NCBI RefSeq assembly: GCF_963678635.1 | Contig: NC_087065.1 | Span: 3,536,001-3,581,833 of the forward strand | From: Symsagittifera roscoffensis | Lineage: Eukaryota > Xenacoelomorpha > Acoela > Convolutidae | Reading direction: 5' to 3' | Length of the DNA stretch: 45,833 nucleotides | Part shown: positions 1 through 11,600 of the stretch, piece by piece | Layout: each line of letters opens with the position of its first letter | Position numbering within the stretch: position 1 is the first letter of the stretch | Program-made: the position numbers and the translations under genes | The notes under the pieces: generated by a model | The model's input: only the letters and a program-made list of their open reading frames with translations | The model's database searches: none | Told to the model about the DNA's origin: nothing

Positions 1-388
1 ACGGAAAAAATAACCAGTTGTTTTATATATATAAAAAAACGTTTTGCTTATTTTTTTAAATACACTGAAAGCCATATTTGGGATTTCCTGACTTTTGAAA
101 AATTGTTGTGCAAAAAAAAAGAAAAAGCTTTGAATTTTTTTGTTTTTTTTTCCTTTGTTTTTCGTTTGTTATTCTTTTCTTTAAAAATAATTGTTTTTGT
201 ATATGTTTAATTTACTAGTATAGCTTGTGTAGAATTGTCTCATCACACCTCGTACTAAAAATGATACTAATTTGAAGAACTTAATATTTTGAGATTTTAT
301 TTGCAGTTTTTATGAATATGGCCGAAACACTCTGTGCTACTGGCACAAGAACCGGTTATCCTTGTTTTTTTGGTAATGATCGTTTTGA
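1..388 (+). repeat. R1 dispersed repeat, internally deleted copy
   Basis: Positions 1-67 match 4790-4859, and positions 64-388 match 5486-5824. The roughly 626 bp between those blocks in the second copy is missing here. The element ends near ccggttatccttg, whose reverse complement opens the inverted R1 copies at 32519, 33168 and 40249. There is no coding capacity, and the small ORF at its edge is repeat sequence. The window begins inside or at the edge of this copy, so its true left end is unknown. Confidence 0.75.
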
Positions 389-969
389 CTAGGAGCGAAA
401 TTTATCACTTTGTACTTTATATGGCATGTGGGGGGAAAGAATCTCAAATTTTTATGCAAAATTCTTACATTGTTTTATCATTTACATTTAATTTTTCACG
501 TTATTACTGCTCCATAGACTTTAAAAGGCAGTCGGAACATTCAGGGCTTTGCCTTGATACGAGCAGCAGTCTTGTTAACGCTCTGAAAATTTTACTCATA
601 ATGCTGAAAACATAACGATTATGATTTATGCATGGAAATTTATCCTGCTCAACAAAATAATTCCTAAATGAATTGAGGCTAGCTAAGCTAATTGATCGTA
701 TTAATTTTGTAACTTGAATTTTTACACTCGATGATTTTGTCCAAAATTTATAGTTTTTCAGTATTTTTTCCTAAAAACTAATCGATATAGATTAGAGTGC
801 TGTTTGGGTATTCAAGGTTTTGCCCTGACGTACGAGCAGTCTTGTTCAATCTTAACATTGGAGTCTTTTGAGTTCCACAAAAAAAAGTTGGTCCCTTTTT
901 AAATGTACTGTGCATTTCACTCTAGCTATTTCTCACATGTTCCCAGTGGCTCTAGCTCTCTCTTAATTG
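389..969. other. Non-coding with two R4 repeat fragments
   Basis: No gene is seen. Two fragments of a short dispersed family (R4) lie at about 505-600 and 795-870. Both carry the text for attcagggctttgcc followed by tacgagcag and cagtcttgtt. Related fragments occur at about 7195-7260 (reverse), 16350-16420 and 16825-16890. Confidence 0.5.
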
Positions 970-1815
970 CACGGGTTGATTAAAAATTTTAATTATACAC
1001 TTTTCATATATGGAAAAATGCTAATCATACATTTTTCTTGCAATTACATACGTACAGAAACTTGCATGAAAGGTCTATGATTAGTGATTTTTCATATATA
1101 GAAATTGTTTGACTGCATTTTTCCATAAACCAAGGAATCGATTTTTAAAAAAATTTAATTTCTCAAAATTTTTGGAATGTGTTTTTAACCGAGTCACCAA
1201 AGGTTTGACCGTCTCGCATTTACAATGAATCGGAAACGATTCTTCTACACACATGTTTCTTACACACATCATATACTGAAAGCAACCAACTTTTAAATTT
1301 TGGCAAAAGTTTTTCGAAGATGATAGTTTTCAAATTTTACATAAACATGCCATACAAAAAATAATAGTCTTTGCGTTTTTGAAAAAAAAATATCCAGAGA
1401 AATGCGTTTTTTGTGTATCCAGGACTACGTTATGCACAGAAAAAATATATTTTGCATGCAAAATTTTTTTTACGGAAAATTTCTTTTGAGTACAAAATTC
1501 GATTTGCGGTTAAAAAAAAATTTTTGGGGGCAATTTAAAATAACTTGGAAAATTTTTTGTTGTCGCCGTGAAAAAAAGGCTGGTCATACAATTTCCACAT
1601 ATTTAAATTATATGATTAACATTTTTTTGGCAAAATGTTTTTTTTTCTCTTTTATTTAGTACGATAGACCGACTTTTCTACCATATCAAGAAAAAAATTT
1701 CTTTGTAAAATTGATGACACCATTTTAGCAAAACGTATGAAAATTGCATGATTAGTATTATTTCATAGACTTAGTTTATGGAATTGTATGATTAGAATTT
1801 TTTGTCTACGGAGGT
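970..1815 (+). repeat. R2 palindrome-ended element, decayed long copy
   Basis: Both ends carry diverged copies of the palindromic module catacaatttccatatatgg. The interior shares many blocks with 11564-12402, in the same order: catgccatacaaaaaa, gtgtatccag followed by cgttatgcac, ttgcatgcaaa, and gggcaattt. A third copy lies inverted at about 30672-31385. No transposase ORF is visible, so this looks like a non-autonomous element. Confidence 0.7.
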
Positions 1816-2934
1816 CAACCCGGGTGAGTCTGTTTCTGGCTCGGAAAATTTGCGAGTTCCACTTACGACTAATGAAAGCACAGTTTGGGCTGGTAATGAT
1901 CACATATTTTCATTTGAAAATTTCACTTTTGGAAGGTCAAGGTGGTCCTATACCACGAAAGTTGCAAATGAGATCTTCCTTTTTTAAGTAATTTTAGAAG
2001 CCAACTAGAATATTTTTTGTTTTGCTGAGATAATTTGCGTCATGGGCAGTGAATTTGGGTCTTTAATTGAAAAATTTTAATCATAATTTCCATATATGAA
2101 AAACTAATCAATGCTATTTTTTCTCTATTTTTTTCATTTTCTTGGAATTGCATTTAATTTTAAAAATATGTTATGAAAATTGAATGATTATCACTTTTGG
2201 TAAAACGGTCTTTCTGTTTGTGAATTGTTGAATTTGAAATTCTGATAAATTTTTTGATTGTGTAAATTAGATCTGCAGCAATCAAGTAAGTTTCTACAAG
2301 TTTGATGTGCCAGTCCGCAAAACATCTTAAACATATCTACTGTTATCATATTTACAACTGATTGAAATCAATAAGTCAGCACACAGTCAGAGCCGTTTTT
2401 AGACATAATTGACTTAAGCTGCTCTGCTGTAGAGCTGTCGCAGAGCAAAAACAGAGAAGCGAAATGAAACAGTAATGTAGTAGAAACCTTTCAGTTTTGA
2501 AAAAAAACTGCAGTTTTTTTTGTAGGCAATAATATTGAAATATATCTGTTTTTTTTTTCTGCTATGCGGCCTAAAATCTCATAATCGAGGCCATTTTTCT
2601 GAATTAGTCTCTCACTGGGTTTGCTTGAACAAACAATCGATTTTATTGGATTTTCATTGTCTCTTTCTATTAAAATCAAAAATAATCGATTACAGTAGAC
2701 TAAAACTGGATTGTAATCTTTTTCATCGTCAAATCAATAAAAAAAATTTAAAACAAATTATAATAATTTATAGTGGATTATAGTCATTTTTTGTAAAATT
2801 TTTCGAAATTTCTAGACACAGTGCAGTAAATGCAAACCTTAACAGTTATTTTTGGTTTGATTCACGTTACATCAGATAAAACGATATTCTCATAAATCTG
2901 TTTATTTTTCACTTTTTTGCTGACCATTATTTAC
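1816..2934. other. Non-coding, with a degenerate R2 fragment
   Basis: No gene is seen. About 2070-2205 resembles a decayed R2 end (aatttccatatatgaaaa, later gaattgcattta). The rest is AT-rich sequence without recognisable structure. Confidence 0.4.
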
Positions 2935-3240
2935 TCTCCATGGTCCAATTTAAACCCCGTGTCATCCGTCCAGCATGGGGCATATGACACCCCACGTTTT
3001 TACAACTCCCCCCCCCCCCATCATACCTCCTTCACGTTTACACACGCCCATCATTACACATCCTCGTTGACATTACTCAGCTAACAATCCCTCCCCCGGT
3101 ATATGGCCCATTTCACCTGCTTTAACCCCACAACCACACACCCTTCTTCCTTTCTAAAGTTACGGGGAGGGTTGGTAGTGAGGGGCGTCTGAGGGGTTGT
3201 TCAAATGCGGAGGGGGGAGGGGTTGGGGTGAAACACGCTT
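2935..3240. repeat. C-rich then G-rich low-complexity block
   Basis: A C-rich half (2950-3150, with a run of C near 3008-3019) is followed by a G-rich half (3160-3235, gaggggggaggggttggggt). The halves are partly complementary, for example ttcacc with ggggtgaaa, so the block could fold back imperfectly. It contrasts sharply with the AT-rich flanks. Confidence 0.5.
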
Positions 3241-3929
3241 TTTATATAAAATGATTAGGTTTAGATTTCGAGTAGGCCGTGAGTAGAGCAGAAGTTGTTT
3301 AAAGTTTTGCAAAAAGTGTTTGCTAAAAATTTAGAGATTCTTTTGTATGATAATCAATTATAATTGATTTTAAATAGATTTTCATGGATTGTGTTTTCAG
3401 GGAAGTAATCACGTATAATGACTAGGTTTCGAACAACAATAATGACCCTATTTTGGACAACACTTTTCTATTAAAATTGATTTTTATCCATGATATAAAA
3501 CCAATCATATATGCTCAAATTTTGCTCTAGGAAATTCTAGAAAATCTAAATTCTCATGCAGCAAAATGACTAATTTGTTCGAAAGAAAAAATTTTTTCGA
3601 GCGCGCTATTTTATTTTCTCATGATCACATAATTTCAACTCAAACTGCTTCTCTCAAAACATTCATCTCCAATTGGTTTTGAATGACACAAACTTCTTTT
3701 GGTGAATCAAAATCTCTGAAAACCTGAAGTAGATTTTTGGACTTTTGAAAAAAAATAAATTTAATGCGCTTTTTTAGCAATGACGCAAAATTTGCAGTAA
3801 CGCAAAATTTAATTCAATTTAACATGTGCTATACTACTTAGAATTCTTTAAATTCTAACTGGCGAAAATTTTCTGAAAAGTGGATCAGTTTTCTGGTTGC
3901 TACCCCACCTAATGACTACTTCTTTTGGT
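3241..3929. other. Non-coding, nothing recognised
   Basis: This is AT-rich sequence. Both strands were read and no gene, RNA or clear repeat was found. Confidence 0.4.
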
Positions 3930-4085
3930 ATCATTTTTCGACAACCATTTCCGGCCGAGCAACTCTAAGAAATTTCTAAATGTTGTTTTGCTCTAATTTT
4001 AAAGTGGCGGCGAGCGCAAAAAAACGCAACTTTTTGATTGAAAACTTTTCGAAAATTTCTTAAAATTTCTTAACAGCAAACTGAA
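3930..4085 (-). repeat. hAT-like element fragment, reverse
   Basis: The stretch ggcggcgagcgcaaaaaaac followed by gcaactttttg matches the reverse orientation of the hAT-like family seen best at 22845-23140. There the text is gcgcgcgccgaaaaaacgca. It is diverged and truncated. Confidence 0.4.
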
Positions 4086-4334
4086 AAAAAATCAGTAAAC
4101 TTGTTGAATTGACCTAAAACGTTACCGGTTACCTATGATTTTACTTCGGTAAGAAGCGCTTTGAATTTGTTTGAGCAGCTTGCAGTTGAAATGCTTATTT
4201 TTGATGCAAAAGCCGGTGCGCATGAAAAAGTGATATATTATGAGTCACAATTTCTGCCGTGATTTGGTCTGCGGTGTAAAGAAAAAAGTCTTTGAAACAC
4301 TAGCTGCTTAGATTTTTTGTTCGATTTGAATTTC

Positions 4335-4665
4335 TTGCATAAGCGGATCTGGAATTTTTTCGAGGGCGGGTTTCCAAAAAAAACCAAACCTTTTACTGTA
4401 CTTTTTTTTAAGTCAGCCTAATTTTTTTTTCACAAATCCTTACCAAGACCCTAAAAAAAATTTTTAGGCACTTCGATACAGTTTTGATCAAAAAAATTTG
4501 ATTTTTCTTTTGGAGCAAATTGCCGACTCAAAATTAGTCAAATATTGGCGCCGAAAACTTTTAGGGGTTTTCAGCCAAACGTGGATGTCTTAAAATAAAA
4601 CAAAAGGAGTAATTTTTATGTCAACAGGGGTTCGAATCCCCGAGGGGACGCAAAGTCTGCCCCGC
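4335..4665 (+). repeat. hAT-like non-autonomous element, direct
   Basis: It opens with gcggatctgg near 4343, a variant of the widespread caggggcggatctagg terminus. It runs through the family's internal landmarks: attggcgccgaaaactttta at about 4545, then tcagccaaacgtggatgtct. A GC-rich end follows at 4624-4660. It has no ORF. The terminal text resembles hAT-type miniature elements of many animals; that assignment is from memory of the motif, not a search. Confidence 0.55.
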
Positions 4666-4789
4666 TCCCAAATTCGTTTTGATGATTCGCCTTAACATGT
4701 GATTTTTATCAAAAAATTTATTTCGAGTGACTTATTTTAGAATCTACAAAATGAAATAATTTTAGCCTCCTCCTCTTACTCTCATGACC

Positions 4790-5824
4790 ACGGAAAAAAT
4801 AACCAGTTGTTTTATAAATATAAAAAAAACGTTTTGCTCATTTTTTTAAATTTACTTTCAGTTTAATTATGGTGCGGTGTATTTTGAGCCACTTAAACAA
4901 TCACCGGTTTTTCAGCTCACAACCAAGACCATACCTTTTTTTTACTAGATGTTATATCTTTTTAATAATAAAAGGTTAACATCAAGAGGACCGATCCAGG
5001 ACAGGAAACAAAATTATTGATCTAATTTAATTTTCATTTCGCCCTTTGACAAAGAGACATGACTTTTAAGCTTGAACAGTTTTTTTACTCAGATAGTTTT
5101 TGATGTTTTAACTAACAATTTTTGACAGATTTTTCAGACCATTTGAATCAAAGATAACAAAACCTGAGATCAAATGTGCGTGTTATTGTTCCGAACATTA
5201 AAAATAGAGAGGAACTTCGTATTTGGGTGTGTTTTGTTTTTTTTTCCACGCAAATTCAGTTATCACTAAAAATCCTTGAACTAGTTTGAGTGATATATAT
5301 TATTAAAACTCTTTCATGAGGGATTCGAACAACTTAAAAATAGTTCCAAAAAATTCTCAGTGCCAAGAAATACCGGTTTAAAACCTTTGGTTTTTCGTCT
5401 AATTTTGACCGAACAAAGCTATGATACCTTGTTAATTAGAGAATTTAAACTAAAAAACTTAATTTTTCCATATAAAAACTACTCATGAAAGCCATATTTG
5501 GGATTCCCTGACTTTTAGAAATTTTTGAAAAAAAAAACTATTGTGCAAAAAAAAAGAAAAAGCTTCGAATTTTTTTTTTCCTTTATTTTTTTGTTCGTTA
5601 TTTTTTAAAGATAATTGTTTTTGAATATGTTTAATTTACTAGTATAATTTGTGTAGAGTTGTCTCATCACACCACGTACTAAAATGACACTAATTTGAAG
5701 AAATTAATATTTTGCAGTTTAAGAACTTTTATTTGCAGTTTTTATGAATATGGTCGGAACACTCTGGGCTACTGGCACGAGAACCGGCTATCCTTGTTTT
5801 TTTTTGTTAATGATTGTTTTGATG
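4790..5824 (+). repeat. R1 dispersed repeat, long copy
   Basis: This is the longest R1 copy in the window. The start (4790-4859) and end (5486-5824) match window positions 1-388. The interior block around 5190-5400 (ccgaacattaaaaatagaga, then a gaggaact motif, and ccggtttaaaacc) recurs at 34590-34830 and 38860-39110. In reverse it recurs at 32980-33970 and 40530-40690. No protein coding is visible. Confidence 0.7.
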
Positions 5825-6339
5825 AAATTTTGAGACTTTACACATTTTCAATTCTACAAGTATGGGATAATTAGCTAAAAGTTTCCTTTATTTTGTTATC
5901 ACGTAGCTGAGAAATAATCCGGCTCAACGATTCTATAACAAAAAATTAAAACACAAACTAAAATTTTATTTAAAAGTAGAAAAATTAAAAAACATTGAGA
6001 TCAAATCCCCTAACTTCTTCAAAAGAGGCACCTTGAAATGATGCGCAAAAAAAAATCAGCTAATTTATTTACCGACTGCAAACATTCTGTAATTCTTAAC
6101 GTAATTTTTTGTATCGATGAAACTAAAAAAAAAGAGTTCCGTTGATTACTTGAAAACAAATCTCGATGAACAAAAATTTTGAAATTTTTGAGCACCTTGG
6201 CTTATTGTCAAAAGCACGATCTTTTCGAAAGTTGTTTTTGTACAAAACTGATTTTGAGATTTAAAAAATGATAAGGATTTTTTTAAAGATTTTTTCAAAT
6301 TTAATTTCTGTATTTCCCAAAAAACTCCCGTTTTATAAT
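5825..6339. other. Non-coding, nothing recognised
   Basis: AT-rich sequence with no gene or repeat that I can support. Confidence 0.4.
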
Positions 6340-6460
6340 ACAATTACATATATATTTTGCCCATATATGAGTACCGTATGACTAATCTTTTTTTCATAAG
6401 CTCCATTTATGGAATTGTATGACTAGAATTTTCGGTGTATGAAAGTCCTGCAGTCTTGTT
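6340..6460 (+). repeat. R2 terminal fragment
   Basis: Contains ccatatatgagtaccgtatg and then ccatttatggaattgtatga followed by ctagaattttcggtgtatg. These are the same final steps as the right ends of the R2 copies at about 1800 and 12395. The body of the element is missing. Confidence 0.6.
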
Positions 6461-8599
6461 AGTTTGACCAATTTCAGAGATCAAAGAAAGGAGCGGTCAA
6501 TTCCAAAAAACAAAATAATCTTCATTTCTCAGAATATTTTGTTGTTGTGCGTAAGTAGCTTTCGGAAAATTTTATGCCTCTTAGCGATAATGAATTTAAT
6601 TTTTCCACCTTTAAGCAAACCAAAACAAGTTTAGAACAACCATTTGTCATCAGGGGATTTTTGAACTAAATCTAAAATCGAAAAATCACCTTTGTTTCAA
6701 AAAGAAAGGATAGCAAAAATAACAAAAAAAAACTACTTCCTATGCCATTAATGTACTCTGGGTTTAAAATGGTATGAACACTTTGAGGGTTTTTTGATGC
6801 GGTAAAATAAAGATAATCGCTTTTGTTTCACCGGACGGAATAAGCTTCAATTAACTAAAATAGTTAAACACTTCCCATCCGTTTTTTTGTGGTTAGACAA
6901 AAAACCATCCATTTGCCCAAGTCTTGAATCCGAGATCATTTGTTGCCCAGATCAAATCAATAAACAGCCATTCTCGACCTATTTACAAAAACATCTTCAA
7001 TTAAGGTAAGCTTACTTGATTATTAGAAGCGTTAAGAGACAATAGCAGTAACTGATTGTTCCCATTTGAGACCAAGATAAGTAATACTTTATATACCAAT
7101 TTTTCCAAAATAAAGGTATTTTCACTGACTTTAGCAAAAAACGATAATCAAAGTATATTTTTGATGAAAAACTATATTGTAGCATTTAAAATCTGATATC
7201 AAATGAGGGTTTCAGCAAAGCCCTGAATGTTCTGACTGCCCTTCAATTGGTCTCAAATATTTTTTGCTAAAGAAAGTTTGAATCAAATTTAAATTTAAGA
7301 CTGTCAGTATCATTTATGAAGTGTTAAATTTTGAGTAATATTACTAATTTGATCACCGCTCATTTGTGAAACTGGTCTGAAAAAAACACCCCGAGCATAT
7401 ATACTTCTAACCAGAGAAAAACATTGAATTTATTAGTTTTTTAAATTTTTTTAATCAAATTGAATTGAAAACTTGTTCCAAAATTTCAGATAGATGATTT
7501 GTTTGGGCGTACTCTGTTAGTTTCACTAAATCAGAGTCAGAAAATACATGTTATCCGAAATTGAGTTTTTTTAACGATTGTAGATCAACTAATTTTATTT
7601 CATTTATTTATTTATTCATCATGACCAATTTAACATTCGATGACAAAATTTACAAATCGCAATTTAGCTCATGATAGAACAGCCAGAAAGCCATTAAGTA
7701 AGATTTAATAAGAAAAGAATTAATCTATTATAAAAAGAGTTCATTTTAAAACGTAATAAAATTAACACGGGTTATACGCAAAAAACTAAAATCGATCTTT
7801 GGGTTTTTAATCTAGACGCGTCTGCTTTCTGCCGTCCTATTCGCCGTGGAATACGAATGAGGTGACATTTGAGATCATTACTCGTCCAATTTGAAGTTTT
7901 TTAAAGTTCTAGTTTCTTCGGTTGGCGGAACTTTGCTTTATACCTTGGTAATTGTTTTAAAACATTTGACATTTTTGGTAAGTTATCTATCCGGTTAAAG
8001 TTTAATGCTTTGCTTTCAAAAAGTGATATTCAAAAAGAAAAGTTATTAAAAATTGATTTCCTGGTTAGCATTACAACATTGGCAACAAGTTTTCAAAACC
8101 AACTATTATTCAAACTGATTTCAAAAAAGTATGCAGAAAATTCAAAAAAACTGATGATTATGTTTTTAGATCAATTTTTGCGGTCGTGGGAGGTGAGAAT
8201 AAATAACAATAATCCATTTTTGATGGGAAAACGTGTAAAAAACGATTGGGACTAATAGCAACTTACGGTACTTGACTCTGAGTGTTGAGAGGAATTTTTT
8301 AAAACAAAATTGCAATACTGTTTCAATAAATTTACGTGTATTTTTTTTAAGAAATTGTATCATGCGTATCTAACTGAAAATCCAGCATTTTAAATATTTG
8401 TGAGGTAATTTATGATTGTTTTATGATTGTGAGTAATATTTTTGTAACTTTGTTACTATTTTCAATGGCAGTCTTACGCTTTTTTCACTAAACGATTTAT
8501 GTGTACATTAACCAAACACACTAATTATATAACCATGTTAAAATCTGAAATGTTTAGATTACAAAAATCACTATACAGAAATCATAAGAACGCGTAGGG
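6461..8599. other. Non-coding upstream of the GPCR gene
   Basis: No gene is seen. It holds a reversed R4 fragment (about 7195-7260, ccctgaatgttctgactgcc) and an ATTT microsatellite at about 7597-7618. A short GC-richer patch lies at 7800-7870 (tctagacgcgtctgctttct), which I do not recognise. The 5' leader of the GPCR probably lies in the last part. A possible acceptor, ctatacag, precedes the start codon by about 25 bases. Confidence 0.4.
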
Positions 8600-8662
8600 A
8601 TGGACAACTCTTCATTGGCAATCACCGAAGTCGTCCAGGATGAGGGAGAATATTTGAGCAAG
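8600..8662 (+). CDS. GPCR exon 1 (N-terminus)
   Basis: An ATG at 8600 opens 21 codons (MDNSSLAITEVVQDEGEYLS then K), ending at a textbook donor, AAG|GTAAGC. Phase 0 matches the phase 0 start of the TM1 exon at 13894. An acidic extracellular tail with an N-S-S glycosylation site fits a class A receptor. It is 5.2 kb from the next exon, so another exon in between, or a different first exon, cannot be excluded. Confidence 0.6.
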
Positions 8663-11600
8663 GTAAGCAAAATATCAAATTAGTTTCTAAGTTATACAGT
8701 AGTTTAGTACAAACTAACTTTGTGAGGCAGTCAAAATGCAACTGGCCATCATTTTGACCCCTCTGTACCGAGTAACAAACTTGGACTTGATTTGGAAATC
8801 AGTTCTCTTTGGAAATTAACTTTGTCCGGCTGATGGTTTAGTAAGAGGGGGGGTCTTTGGATTTGAAATTGTTTCTTTTTCTCACTCAAAAAAAGACACT
8901 TGGAAGACACCACTTGATAGACAGCTAATTGAATTAATTTATTTATTGAACTTAGGACATACAGTGGCACTGACACAAAGTAGAGTGATAAATCGAAGCC
9001 CTTTCAGTCAATATTTGAGCCCATTTCAAGAAATGTTCAAAAAGTTACAATTGGGGGTTTTAAATTCCCTCTTTTGATTATGTATTTTGTAAATCTCTTT
9101 CAATCATTCGAAAGCCAATGATATCACGATCGAAAAAATTAGGCGATTACGGTCCAATCATCTCAAAAAGTTTAGATTACAGTTTTAACTCCGAGTTTAA
9201 TTGAAAAGGGCGTGAATTTCTTCTTGAAGAACTACAATTATATATTTACGATGGATTTTATCAACTTTTGGTTTAAGACGCTCAAAACGGAAAGAACTCA
9301 TGTTTTCAAGGCATTTTTTTAATCAAAAACAAAAAATGAGTTAAATCACTCAACCCTGTAAAGCTCTCTTTAAAACATAGTTTAGCGTGAAATATGCACG
9401 CCTAATTTCAAAATCCGCACCAAAATTGAAGAATAGGGATTTTTGGTGGCTTTTTTGTGTTATTCAAGCTATTAATTAAGCGTCAATTGAAGATTTACCA
9501 GCTGACTTTCATTTTTCTGAGAACATATTAAACAGAAAGTAATTTCAAAATCTGAGGCTCCATAGTCATGTAAAAATGGCAGTTTTAAAATCAGGTTTTT
9601 TTTTAGGTCGACCAATTTGATTTTCCGAGCTCTTCAAGAAACTTATAAGGAAACTATTTTGTCCAAAAATTTCTGCGTCGCATGCAAAGTTTTGAGAAAA
9701 AAAGCAGTCATAAATGACAGGCGCGGATCTAGGAATTTCTCGATGGGAGGCGGATTTTCAAAAAAATTTCTAAATATTTACCAGCTGACTTTCATTTTTC
9801 TGAGAACATATTAAACAGAAAGTAATTTCAAAATCTGAGGCTCCATAGTCAAGTAAAAATGGCAGTTTTAAAATCAGGTTTTTTTAAATCGTGCTATTTT
9901 AAGATATCCAATTTTGACTAACGGACCCTAAAATTCGGGCGCCAATCTATACTTTTTTTTGATTGGGAGCGCGCGCCAAAAAAACATAATTTGGTTTGTT
10001 TGTCAATAAGGTCCAAAAAGTTGTTAAAAAACGCCTATTTTTGCCTTTTTTCTCAAAATTTTGCCTGTGGCGCAAGAAAATTGTCAAAACAAGGTCTTTT
10101 AAGTGCTTTAGGAGAAATCAGCTTGGTCGGCCTAACAAAAAAGTCGGCAAATTTTTCGAAATTTTTTTGAAAATCCCAATCCCCTCGAGAAAATTCTAAT
10201 GATTTAAATCAGCACTCGGATGACTTTTAAGCCGATTAAAAATGGGTTCAAATTATTCCAAAAACAATTTAGTGACTGCAAGTTTCAATTCTAAATACTT
10301 CGGATTACATGCTTCAGTTCTAAATACTTTTTGAACAGGTGTTGTTGTAAATAAATAAAAACTTCACAAATTTCTTGATCTTTTTTGTAAATCTGAAAAC
10401 TTCAAGTCAGCCCCAGACTGATTTTTCTCTTCTTTTCATCCTCTTCTCTTATTGCGTCCTGGTGGAATCGGAACNNNNNNNNNNNNNNNNNNNNNNNNNN
10501 NNNNNNNNNNNNNNNNNNNNNNNNNNNNNNNNNNNNNNNNNNNNNNNNNNNNNNNNNNNNNNNNNNNNNNNNNNNNNNNNNNNNNNNNNNNNNNNNNNNN
10601 NNNNNNNNNNNNNNNNNNNNNNNNNNNNNNNNNNNNNNNNNNNNNNNNNNNNNNNNNNNNNNNNNNNNNNNNNNAGAAATTTTATGAATCAGTCAGACCA
10701 GTGGCGTGCGCAGAAATTTTTCTAGGGAGGTCAGTTTTTCGAAAAATTTTTATAATGTTGCCGACCTTTTTTGAGGTTGACCAATTTGACTTTCCGAGTC
10801 TTCCAAAATAGTATAAGGATCCCATTTTGTGATTTTTTTCCCAAAAAGCAGGCCAAAAAATGCGTTTTTAGGCATTTTTCGAAAAATTTTAACGAAGAAA
10901 ATGCGCTTTTTTCGGCGCGCGGTCCCTCTTCAAATTTAGTCATGTTGGCGCCAAAGGCACCTTTAGAAAAATTTCGAGGTTATTCGTTGAAAAATGGATG
11001 TCATAAAGTTATACCAAAGGAAGGACCCTTTGGAAAATTTTCGGCAACCAGAATTGAGGGGGGGGGGGAGTGTAGTCACCTCCGCCCCTTCCCCTTCGGC
11101 ACACTACTGAGTCAGACGTAAGTAGTTGACGTAAAACAAAAACCAAATGGAGCTACCGGCGTCGTTATTCTGACGGGCCCGCGTTTTCACCTCATTACAA
11201 ACATTTGATTTGAAACGTGAGCCTATGCCCTGATCTGGCTAAATGCTGTCGTGGTGGCGTCTCTGGGCTGTTTGGGCATCGTGTTCAAGCGTTTTCCCTC
11301 CAATTTCTAATTTGAAGCTCTACCCTGTTCTGCCTGATTATGGCGATGGTGATTTTTTTCGGCTGCTTGAGCAACTTGTTCTCGCGTTTTTGCCCCCATT
11401 TCTGATTTGGAAATCTGCCATGTTTTTGCTGATTGCAATGGTGGGGTTCCTTCTGTTCTGGTTGAAAGCCGCGATGGTAACTTCTCAGGGCTGATTGGAT
11501 TCGTCTACATTAATTTTTTCTTATTTCAGACGTGAGACTCCGTCCTGTTCTCCAGGGTTGAACAAAACTTCTTATCATACAATTTCCATATCTATGAAAA

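Noticed and set aside
4616-4660. T-arm-like text aggggttcgaatccccg suggesting a tRNA gene
   Set aside because: No A box, anticodon stem or acceptor stem is present. The text lies at the right end of a hAT-like repeat copy.
10375-10811. ORFs running through the 200-N gap
   Set aside because: They are open only because N codons contain no stops.
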